Below the pieces are notes generated by a model. That model had not been told where the DNA came from and searched no databases. It saw only the letters and a list, made by a program, of their open reading frames with translations. From Roseiflexaceae bacterium UBA965 (GTDB taxonomy: Bacteria; Chloroflexota; Chloroflexia; Chloroflexales; Roseiflexaceae), in contig DBCF01000091.1 of the NCBI GenBank assembly GCA_002292925.1, positions 1 through 16,215 of the forward strand: 16,215 nucleotides of DNA, given 5' to 3'. Both the position numbers and the translations under genes were made by a program. Shown one piece after another: positions 8,301-15,567 of the stretch (position 1 is its first letter; each line of letters begins with the position of its first letter).

Positions 8301-11300
8301 GCTGGCAGCCTTGTTTACGGTGGTGGCGGGTAATTGGTCGAATGCAATTTGGATTTTGCCTGGGACCGGCAGTAATCCCCCTGCGTCGTGCGACAAAGGG
8401 ACGTCATACGCCGCCCAACAAATCTGTGGTGGGCGTGAAGAATGGGCGTTTTGGGATGCAACCCGGGTTGTCTCAATCAAAACCGGTGACGGGGTAATTA
8501 ACGAATTCCCCTTCTTTACCTTTTTGTTTGCCGACTTGCATGCCCATATGATTGGGTTGCCGTTGTTGGTGGCGGCCTTGGGAGTGATGCTGGCGTTGGT
8601 GCGGCGGCGCACACGAGTGCGCCAGCTGTGGCCACGTTGGCGCCAGCGCCTTGTGCCGGTGCTGTTACTAGGCTTGATTAGTGGGGTGTCATATGCCACC
8701 AACACGTGGGATTACCCCACGATTGTGGGTATGGCGATTGTGACGTTGTTGTTGGTGGCGTGGCGCGACGAACAACGCCGGCCCAACCTGTTGAATCATT
8801 TGATTGGGTTGGGAGTGGCAGTGGCGGTACTGATGATTTCGTCTAGAATCGTCAACTGGCCATTTAGTCAATGGTTTGCCAGTGACTATACTGGCTTTGA
8901 AGTATGGACCGGTCCTCGCACGCCCACCGCCCTGTTGATTGAGTTATCGGGGATGTGGATGTATGCGGCAATCAGCGCCGGTACGTTGTTACTGATTCGC
9001 TTGCGCTGGTTGGCGGCACCGTATGCGCTGGGGAGCGCAGCAGTGGTGATTGCCGCATTAGCGCTAGGTATATTGCAGGCGGTACCCGCACTATACGTCG
9101 AAGCAGGCGCGATTTTGCTGATGATTGGCTTGATTGTGGCCGTGATGACTCGTACGGGGGTATTTGCGCTACCGGCAGTATGGCGGGGCCAATCACGGGT
9201 TGTCCAACTCGAACTCCCCGTGTTTGACGAAATCGAGCGCCGGTCCGAGCCACGCTTGCCATCTATTTCACTCGAGACGATTTTTACGATTGTGATGGTC
9301 TTGGCCATGTTTGGCATCTCGGCATTGACCGAAGTGCTGGTGGCCAAGGGTGATATTGGACGCATGAACAGCGTCTTTAAATTCGGGATGCAAGTGTGGG
9401 TGTTTGGCGCGATTAGTAGTGCCGTGATGTTGGCGTGGGTCTGGCAATTTTTGCGCAAATACCTAGCCACCGTCCAGCTGAGCTGGCAAGTGGTGACGGC
9501 GGTGCTGGTAGCGGCGACCTTTGTCTACCCTGCGACGGCGACACCGGCACGTTTGGGCGATCGCTACGACAAAACTATCCCCATGACGCTCAATGGCGAA
9601 GCCTATATGAGTTCGCCCAATTCCACTTGGGGCGAAAACGGCACCAATTTTGATTTTAGTGAAGATGTGGCCGGGATTAACTGGATTCGTGATAACGTTC
9701 AAGGCGTGCCGATTTTGCTCGAAGCCCACGCCGAAGCCTATCGTTGGGACGCGCGGATCGCCAATTACACCGGCTTGCCGACATTGATTGGCTGGCCGTG
9801 GCACGAGACGCAACAACGCAGTGTGACTGATGTGGGTTCAGTACTCGGTGCCCGTCAAGCCGCAGTGCAACGCTGGTATAGCGACACTGATGCAGCCAAA
9901 ACGTTTGCCGACATCCAAAAATACGGCGTGGAATACGTTTATGTCGGTCGGATGGAAAAAGCCTTGTATGGGGCACAAACGGGCATGGCATTTGCCCAAT
10001 TAGCGAGTGATGGCAAAATCACCGAAGTATTCCGTGTCGGTGAAACGGTGATTTATCAAGTTCCCGTGGCCGATCATGCGCCGGGCGTCCTCAAAACTGG
10101 CACCTTGGCGCGTTTTGCGCCGGCACCGTTGGCGCAACAGTCACTGTTGACTGTCGAGCCAGCCCAGTTACCCGAGGTGACCAGCCCCGGTTGGAACCCG
10201 CTCCAAAACACGGTTGTGATTGTGGTGTTGTGCTTGTTGGCGTGGTATCTGATTGCATTGCTGGGGTTATTGCCGGCATTGTGGTTGGGTGATATCCAAT
10301 GGGTGTGGGCGCGTGTCATCGGTTTGTTGGTGCTCGGCTATGCCTTGTGGTTGCCAGTGAGTGCCCGTTTGATGTATAACTCGACAACGGGGCTCGTCGT
10401 GGCTGTGATATTGGTGTTGAAGCTAAGCCTCTGGGCATTGTTCCGGATTGGGATGCGCCATCAATCGAATGATGCCCTCGTGTCTGAGTGGTTTGTGTGG
10501 CGTGACGTGATTCCCGCATTGCAACGGGGCTTTCGGCATGTGCTGACCACGTTACGGGTGCAAATCCGCACGATTGCGGTATTTGAGGCGATTTTTACGG
10601 GGAGCTTTTTGCTACTCGTAGTTATCCGTATGGTTAATCCCGATTTGTGGCACTCGGCCTGGGGTGGCGAAAAGCCATTTGAGTTTGGCTTGCTCAACGC
10701 GGTATTGCGCAGCCCCGTCATGCCCCCCTATTCACCATTCTTTAGTGGTGGTACGGTCAATTATTATTACTACGGCTATGTGCTGTTATCATTGCCGATT
10801 CGCTTGATTGGGGTTACGCCGGCCGTCGGCTACAATCTCGTGCTGGCATCGTTGTATGCACTCCTCATGAGTGGGGTTGCCGCGTTGTTGTGGCAAGTGG
10901 CACGACGCCGCTGGGCAACCGTGGTGGCTGTGCTGGCGCTGGGGGTGATTGGTAATCCTGCTAGTGCTATCGAAATCGGCTGGTCACGGGGGCTCAAGCA
11001 AGTGTTTGAGGTCTACCAAAGCCAAGGTTTGGCTGGGATGAACAGCGCGTTGGGTGATTGGTTCGTTGGTTCAACCCGGGTGATCCCCAACACCATCAAC
11101 GAATACCCGGCGTGGAGCTTTGTGTTTGGTGATTTGCATGCCCATGTGATTGCCTTGCCGTTTGCGGTCTTTTTGTTGGCGTTGGCTTGGCAGGCATTGA
11201 CCCAAAAACGCCTCGCAGGCGCATGGTGGGTATTTGCCCCTATGGTGATTGGCACCCTTGCAATTACCAATTCATGGGATGCGCCCACGGCGGTATTGAT

Positions 11301-13110
11301 TTTGTGTGGGGCAATGGTACGGCGGGCATGGACATCACCCCGACCTTGGCTCGCAGTGTGGGCAGTGGTACAAGTTGCCGTGATTGCGGCAGTGGCCTAT
11401 GTCGGCTATTTGCCGTTCTTCCAGCAATATGTGCCCCAAATCGGCGGAATTGCGCAGGTCACCACCCCGTCGCCATGGGCGCCGTGGTTGGCGATGTGGG
11501 GCTTGTTTGTGGTGCCGGCGATTGTGGCTGCAGTGGTAATTGCATGGCAAAAACGTTGGATGCAGATTGTGGTTGCCAGTATATTGTTGTTGCTTGCGCT
11601 GGTCGGTCTGACGGTGACGATGTGGGGCGCTTGGGCGACGCCGATTGCGGTGTGGTTGGGTGATCCGCGCATTTGGTTGGTTGCATTTATGTTGTTGATA
11701 GTGCCGTTTTTGCTCAACCGCCAATCTGATAACCAATTATGGTTTGGCATGTGGATGATTTTTGTGGCTTGGGCGGTGGCATTGGGCGTTGAAGTCGTCT
11801 ACATCCGTGATCATATGGGTGATGGCGATTGGTATCGTATGAACACGGTATTTAAGTTTGGGGTGCAGAGTTGGTTGCTCTTGAGTGTGGGTATTGCGAC
11901 ACTCCTCCCCGCCCTATTGGAGCGTTTGCGCCAAATGCATCGCGCCGTGTTGCCCGTCGTGGCTGCGGCCATGATTGTACCGGTGGTGATGGGGGCCAGC
12001 TTCACACTGATTGGGGTTCCCAATCGGATGGCGTATCGGATGAATGCCGATCAAGAGCCTACGCTTGATGGTTTGGCATTTATGAAAACAGGTACCTACA
12101 ATACCGCGGATCGTGATATCCCATTTGTATCTGACTACAATGCCATCCAATGGTTGAATAATCGTGTCAAAGGCTTGCCGGTAATCATGCAATCAAGCAT
12201 TGAGTTTTATCGAGGCTATGGGGTACGGATTGCTGCCAATACGGGCTTCCCCACCGTGGTCAGCCCACTCCACGAAAGTGAACAACGCAACGGTGATTTG
12301 GTCGGTAAGCGTGATGCCGATGTGATTGATTTTTATCGCTCGACCGATATCGCACAAAAGTCTAGACTGTTGTCGCGCTATCGCGTGGGGTATGTGATTG
12401 TGGGCCCAATCGAACGGGCTGCCTATGGCAAAGAAGGCACCGATGCGATTGCCAACATTGGCTCACTCCGCGAGGTATACAAGTCGGGTGAGACGAGCAT
12501 CTATCAAGTGTCACCCAATATTGTGCAGGTACCGCCCCAAGGATCGGTGAATGGTGATGATACGACTCCTTCCGTATCGTTCCCGAGTGAACCACCCCCA
12601 CCACCTGAGGATCTGAGTGAACTCGAGCAGAAGTTTGAGGCAGACCCATCCAATGTTGATGTGATGATTGCCTTGGTCGATGGCTATCGGCGCCAATCAC
12701 GCTTTGAAGAAGCAACGAACGTTGTGGCGCGGAATCAAGTAACCCATCCCGGCGATGTGATGATTTTGCACATGTTGGGCGATACCGCCATGGAAGCTCG
12801 GTTGTATGATCAAGCGATTAAGGCGTATCGTGATGCGGTGACGGCGAGTGATAATGGGGGCAATGCCAACAAACTGATTAATGGGCTGATTAATGCCAAT
12901 CTCATCGATGATGCCTTGACAGAGTCTACTGCGGCAATCGCAAAATACACTGATTTCTTTGATTTATATATTACCCGGGCACGGATTGAAGAAATCATCG
13001 GTGATTATGATGCTGCCAAAGCCGATTATCAAGCCTATCTCGACAAAGCCCCGGCGGATTCTGGGCTCCGTAATGAAGCCCAAGACGGCTTGAATCGTTT
13101 GTCCGAGTAA
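5392..13110 (+). CDS. Giant multi-module membrane protein: GT39-like module, two Chlor_Arch_YYY (DUF2298) modules, TPR tail
   Basis: This 2,572-residue protein is a chain of membrane modules. Residues 1 to about 510 form a polytopic PMT/GT39-like unit with HPDE at 43-46 just after the first membrane segment, where GT-C enzymes keep their acidic catalytic residue. A soluble region follows at about 520-730. Two DUF2298 modules start near 834 and 1733. Each shows, in order, NPDLW (852-856; 1749-1753), GGEKP (861-865; 1758-1762), NYYY (893-896; 1790-1793), DLHAH (1048-1052; 1914-1918), N-T/S-WD-x-P (1104-1109; 1960-1964) and RMN-S/T-VFKF (1324-1331; 2149-2156), then a soluble tail. A proline linker (2401-2405) leads to about four TPR-like helical repeats (2407-2572). 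This layout matches the long class described for the YYY family. AAGGA six bases before the ATG supports the start. A role as polyprenyl-phosphate-sugar-dependent glycosyltransferase at the outer membrane face is inferred from the GT-C relationship, and the substrate is unknown. Confidence 0.9.
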   Translation: MNMLQYVRRQGPRVLLLLVIVLIGAYFRLNGLYSWDEPSFRLHPDERFLTEVATQIDLPNSFHQFIDSSNTPLNPRNGNYKFFVYGMLPHTITRFVAVALTSPDRMSPRLTTPTSYGDGSNPEYKLAKAIPERVRKLINPDGVDYTGEIHKVGRSISAFFDLLSILLIFAIARRLYGEKVAYLAALMTAGTAFLIQQSHFFTVDATSTTFILLTIYYAVRIVQRGAWYDYIGAAVGVGAAIACRITLATVALAVLVAVATRFYRAYRNDNRRAMIREVLLVVMWGILTLFAARTLGPDMFAGTMPGSEARPILSDKLGGIGLSIDNLFQGKGYFDIRPDDRFLQSMSDISRFASGEVDWPPTQQWAARPRYVFALSNMVLAGMGAPLGIAAWLGFIVAGWYLLRRRMIAHLIPWTWVLFYFGWQGGLFLMSMRYYLPVYGMLTIFAAWLVVHLASYRRVLFDKVMQWMWQPGDPELHRPRALTTARGIAFMTVVPALIVVTGALAWGFAFSRMYTEEHTRVAASRWIYANIPTGSVISSESWDDGLPLGLDGRGADQFPGEAFPVYAEDEPNKYFGDGTPENKGMLKQIDNVDYIIMSSNRVYDTAGRLVMRYPALINYYKALFDGSLGFDLVAEYRSSPRLFGIEFPTATWAEEAFSVYDHPRVLIFKKTERYNSDNTKALILRGVVFEEVYKMPTIRASKAMTALHFTDLQWPTYRNAASWNELFSTFTTTTMPWLWWWLAIEVLGLAAFVLLRRALSWLPDGGFAIAKTLGLLIIAWVIWLAGTVHALNYGRVGVWVLALLWVAAAGVSWWRNRATWRRFWAQRRWLIVTTQIVFLLAYLAFVLVRASNPDLWHPGRGGEKPMDLAFLTAVVRSPSFPPYDPWFAGGMLNYYYFGFVMLGVLVHMTGIAPSTAYNLAVPTIFALTAVGAWGVALALQGGFRTIYAGAWRWWLQALPASERRKLAGALLAALFTVVAGNWSNAIWILPGTGSNPPASCDKGTSYAAQQICGGREEWAFWDATRVVSIKTGDGVINEFPFFTFLFADLHAHMIGLPLLVAALGVMLALVRRRTRVRQLWPRWRQRLVPVLLLGLISGVSYATNTWDYPTIVGMAIVTLLLVAWRDEQRRPNLLNHLIGLGVAVAVLMISSRIVNWPFSQWFASDYTGFEVWTGPRTPTALLIELSGMWMYAAISAGTLLLIRLRWLAAPYALGSAAVVIAALALGILQAVPALYVEAGAILLMIGLIVAVMTRTGVFALPAVWRGQSRVVQLELPVFDEIERRSEPRLPSISLETIFTIVMVLAMFGISALTEVLVAKGDIGRMNSVFKFGMQVWVFGAISSAVMLAWVWQFLRKYLATVQLSWQVVTAVLVAATFVYPATATPARLGDRYDKTIPMTLNGEAYMSSPNSTWGENGTNFDFSEDVAGINWIRDNVQGVPILLEAHAEAYRWDARIANYTGLPTLIGWPWHETQQRSVTDVGSVLGARQAAVQRWYSDTDAAKTFADIQKYGVEYVYVGRMEKALYGAQTGMAFAQLASDGKITEVFRVGETVIYQVPVADHAPGVLKTGTLARFAPAPLAQQSLLTVEPAQLPEVTSPGWNPLQNTVVIVVLCLLAWYLIALLGLLPALWLGDIQWVWARVIGLLVLGYALWLPVSARLMYNSTTGLVVAVILVLKLSLWALFRIGMRHQSNDALVSEWFVWRDVIPALQRGFRHVLTTLRVQIRTIAVFEAIFTGSFLLLVVIRMVNPDLWHSAWGGEKPFEFGLLNAVLRSPVMPPYSPFFSGGTVNYYYYGYVLLSLPIRLIGVTPAVGYNLVLASLYALLMSGVAALLWQVARRRWATVVAVLALGVIGNPASAIEIGWSRGLKQVFEVYQSQGLAGMNSALGDWFVGSTRVIPNTINEYPAWSFVFGDLHAHVIALPFAVFLLALAWQALTQKRLAGAWWVFAPMVIGTLAITNSWDAPTAVLILCGAMVRRAWTSPRPWLAVWAVVQVAVIAAVAYVGYLPFFQQYVPQIGGIAQVTTPSPWAPWLAMWGLFVVPAIVAAVVIAWQKRWMQIVVASILLLLALVGLTVTMWGAWATPIAVWLGDPRIWLVAFMLLIVPFLLNRQSDNQLWFGMWMIFVAWAVALGVEVVYIRDHMGDGDWYRMNTVFKFGVQSWLLLSVGIATLLPALLERLRQMHRAVLPVVAAAMIVPVVMGASFTLIGVPNRMAYRMNADQEPTLDGLAFMKTGTYNTADRDIPFVSDYNAIQWLNNRVKGLPVIMQSSIEFYRGYGVRIAANTGFPTVVSPLHESEQRNGDLVGKRDADVIDFYRSTDIAQKSRLLSRYRVGYVIVGPIERAAYGKEGTDAIANIGSLREVYKSGETSIYQVSPNIVQVPPQGSVNGDDTTPSVSFPSEPPPPPEDLSELEQKFEADPSNVDVMIALVDGYRRQSRFEEATNVVARNQVTHPGDVMILHMLGDTAMEARLYDQAIKAYRDAVTASDNGGNANKLINGLINANLIDDALTESTAAIAKYTDFFDLYITRARIEEIIGDYDAAKADYQAYLDKAPADSGLRNEAQDGLNRLSE

Positions 13111-13114
13111 TATT

Positions 13115-13152
13115 CGCCCAGATGGTGGAGCGTACGCTCCACCATCTGGGCG
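13115..13152. repeat. Perfect 38-bp palindrome between the two YYY genes
   Basis: The 19-base arms cgcccagatggtggagcgt (13115-13133) and acgctccaccatctgggcg (13134-13152) are exact reverse complements with no spacer. As RNA this is a long, perfect hairpin closed by a GUAC tetraloop. No T run follows on either strand, so it is not a standard intrinsic terminator. It lies 4 bases after the giant gene's stop codon and 23 bases before the next start, suggesting mRNA stabilisation or partial attenuation between co-transcribed genes. Confidence 0.85.
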
Positions 13153-13175
13153 TCCTACATGCATAAGGAATACAT

Positions 13176-15500
13176 ATGCTCAGTGCAGTACTGCTCCATT
13201 GGTTAGCCACATGGGTATGTGTGGCGGTAGGGTTGCCGTGGGTCAAGTATTTGTTTGGCAGTATGCCTACCGCCATGGTGGGACTCGCCCGCCCCTTAGG
13301 GTTTGTGTTAATTGGGGTTGGGGTCTGGAGTTTTGCCATGCTTGGCTTGGTGCCATTTAATGGTGGTAGTGTGTTGTTTGCGGCGGCGGTGATTGGCTAT
13401 ATCGGATGGCGACGGTCCGGCGGGATCGACCGCGCATGGCTCCGGGCGCATTGGCGGACGTGGGTGCTGAGCGAAATCTTTTTTTTGCTTGCCTTGGCCA
13501 TGGTGGTCTTTATTCGTAGCCGCAATCCTGATCCATGGGGTACTGAGCGCCCGATGGACTATGCGTTTTTTAATAGTGTGATGCACAGCCCCAGCTTCCC
13601 TCCTCTTGACCCATGGATGTCGGGTTTCACGATTAATTATTACTACGCCGGCTATGTATTGGCGGCGATTCCGGCAGTGTTGACTGCCGCAGATCCAGTA
13701 GTATCGTACAACTTGGCGTTGGCGACGACGGCGGGTATGAGTGCGGCTGCTGCCGTGAGTATCGTGATTGCGGTAATCAGCCAATGGCGCCCCAATGAGC
13801 GCCCGCTGGGGCGTGTCGAAGCACCAGTAATGGCGACATTGGCGTTTGTGGCGTTGTTGCTGGTAGGGAATCTGGGTGGGTTTTTGCAAATCGTGACCGG
13901 ATTGCCCGAGATTCTTGCACTTGAATCAACGGACATTCGGCATGCGATTAGTAATGGTCTCGGCAGTCGCGAACCAGTCCAATTATCGCAAACGTTCAAA
14001 GGCTGGGATTTCGATGGCGCGACGAGTGTACAACCACGTGATACCTGGGCCGATTTCAATTGGTGGAATCCGTCGCGGGCGGTCTGGGATACGATTGCGT
14101 CTGACAACGGTGGTACCGAACGACGCTACGCCATCACCGAATTTCCGTTTTTCTCGTTTTGGTTAGGCGACATGCATCCGCATGTGATGGCGTTGCCGTT
14201 TGTCTTGTTGCTGATGGCCTTGGCACTCCGGCGTGCACATGGGGATTTGCCCGATCTGTTCTTGCCTGCGTTGTTGCTAGGGTTGTTGTACCCCCTCAAT
14301 AGCTGGGATTACCCCACCTACATGTTGTTGTATGTGGGTGCGGTGGTCTGGTTTGGTCTGCGCAATATGCAGACCTGGCAAGCTATGGGCAAAGAAATTG
14401 CTATCGTCGCCGTGGCGTCGTATGCATGGTACTTGCCATTCCATTTGTCATATCATTCATTAGTTGGTGGGGCTGATCCATTGACGGATGTGCCGTTGAT
14501 TAGCTCATTGTCGCGCTACTTTGGCCCAGCACCAGCGCGGACCGAGTTCCATGGCCTGTTCATCATGTTTGGCTTGTTCTTGGTACCGATTTTGTTCGCG
14601 GTGGCGCGCATGACCCGCACCAAACAAGAGCGCATCATGTTGGCAGTGACCTTGGCAGTCGGGGTACTTGGGGCATTTAGCGGTTTTGTGAGTATCACCG
14701 CCATTCCTTTGACGGCTTTGGTGCTGTATCTGATTTTTATGCGCACCGACACTTCCCCCATGGTGGCGATTTGGCTGGGGATGACGGCTATCGCCGCCCT
14801 GTTGTGTTTGGCCGTTGATGTGGTCTATGTGCGTGACGTGTTTAGTTCGCGCATGAATACCGTGTTTAAGTTTTATTATCAGGTATGGGTGATTTGGAGC
14901 GTTGCTGGAGTACTGGCAGCGTGGTATGTCTGGCAGGTTGGTCAACGCTGGTGGCGCGTTGGCGTGGTAGCGTCCACGATTCCACTATTGCTGGCTGCCT
15001 TGGTCTACCCAGCAGCGACGGTTGGCAAGGAATTGATGGTCGATCGTACCGGCACGTTGGCTGGGCGTACGCCCCGAGACAACCCCGACGGTGGTAGTGA
15101 ATCGATTGCATGGCTGCGTGCCAATGCCCCTGCTGGTGCAGTGATTGTCGAAGGTGTGGGTGGTCAGTACGACATCGAAGGCAAGGGCTTTGGAGGGGTA
15201 TCGGCCTCGACCGGATTGCCGGCGGTGATGGGCTGGCCCGGCCACGAGGATCAATGGCGTGGTGGTCACCTCGAAGCCAAAAATCAAATTGTTGCTCGTG
15301 ACCAAGATGTGCGCACCATTTACAGCAGTGGTGATGAGACAGTGGTACGACCATTACTCGAAAAATATCATGTGCGCTACGTGTATGTCGGCCCAACGGA
15401 GCGGGACGTCTATGGCGAAGGTGGCTTGGCGTTGTTTGATACAATCGCCACCGTGGCATTCCAACAAGACCAAATCATCATCTACGAAATCAAAAAATAA
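13176..15500 (+). CDS. Single-module Chlor_Arch_YYY (DUF2298) integral membrane protein
   Basis: This 774-residue, strongly hydrophobic protein has the length of the single-copy class of the YYY family. Its N-terminal 100 residues hold three membrane segments. The module follows with NPDPW at 117-121, ERP at 124-126 (EKP in the giant protein), NYYY at 154-157, DMHPH at 332-336, NSWDYPT at 375-381 and RMNTVFKF at 559-566. The last 150 residues form a non-membrane tail beginning near AWLR (645-648), with GWPGHE at 686-691 and VGPTER near 742, both echoed in the giant protein. AAGGA (13165-13169) precedes the ATG, within the same GCATAAGGA string found before the giant gene. The two genes lie 65 bases apart on one strand and are probably co-transcribed. 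Function is not established; a GT-C-type glycosyltransferase or a partner subunit of the giant protein is the leading inference. Confidence 0.9.
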   Translation: MLSAVLLHWLATWVCVAVGLPWVKYLFGSMPTAMVGLARPLGFVLIGVGVWSFAMLGLVPFNGGSVLFAAAVIGYIGWRRSGGIDRAWLRAHWRTWVLSEIFFLLALAMVVFIRSRNPDPWGTERPMDYAFFNSVMHSPSFPPLDPWMSGFTINYYYAGYVLAAIPAVLTAADPVVSYNLALATTAGMSAAAAVSIVIAVISQWRPNERPLGRVEAPVMATLAFVALLLVGNLGGFLQIVTGLPEILALESTDIRHAISNGLGSREPVQLSQTFKGWDFDGATSVQPRDTWADFNWWNPSRAVWDTIASDNGGTERRYAITEFPFFSFWLGDMHPHVMALPFVLLLMALALRRAHGDLPDLFLPALLLGLLYPLNSWDYPTYMLLYVGAVVWFGLRNMQTWQAMGKEIAIVAVASYAWYLPFHLSYHSLVGGADPLTDVPLISSLSRYFGPAPARTEFHGLFIMFGLFLVPILFAVARMTRTKQERIMLAVTLAVGVLGAFSGFVSITAIPLTALVLYLIFMRTDTSPMVAIWLGMTAIAALLCLAVDVVYVRDVFSSRMNTVFKFYYQVWVIWSVAGVLAAWYVWQVGQRWWRVGVVASTIPLLLAALVYPAATVGKELMVDRTGTLAGRTPRDNPDGGSESIAWLRANAPAGAVIVEGVGGQYDIEGKGFGGVSASTGLPAVMGWPGHEDQWRGGHLEAKNQIVARDQDVRTIYSSGDETVVRPLLEKYHVRYVYVGPTERDVYGEGGLALFDTIATVAFQQDQIIIYEIKK

Positions 15501-15510
15501 CCCACGCGGT

Positions 15511-15558
15511 CACCAAAACACCCCTGCACCATACGCTGTGGGCAGGGGTGTTTTGGTG
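15511..15558. terminator. Bidirectional intrinsic terminator between convergent genes
   Basis: Seventeen-base perfect arms (15511-15527 and 15542-15558) contain the GC-rich core cacccctgc / gcaggggtg flanked by AAAA and TTTT, so either strand gives a stem followed by a U run. The 14-base loop can form a further CCA/TGG pairing. It serves the single-module YYY gene from the left and the ABC transporter gene from the right. Confidence 0.85.
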
Positions 15559-15567
15559 GTTGGTCGA

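Noticed and set aside
7945..10680. A recent duplication of the two YYY modules, suggested by an 18-base identical string at the NPDLWH codons (7945 and 10636)
   Set aside because: Nearby motif codons such as NYYY differ at synonymous positions and the intervening sequence is strongly diverged. The identity is local and explained by constraint and codon bias; the duplication is old.
11187..11663. A 158-residue open frame in another frame inside the giant gene
   Set aside because: It lies wholly within the second YYY module, whose conserved motifs are in the main frame. Its Cys/Gly-rich composition is typical of an out-of-frame shadow.
5392..13110. The giant frame as an artefact of several genes fused by sequencing errors
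   Set aside because: The frame is open without interruption for 7.7 kb, module borders have no internal ribosome site or spacer that I could see, and the layout matches the described long class of the YYY family.
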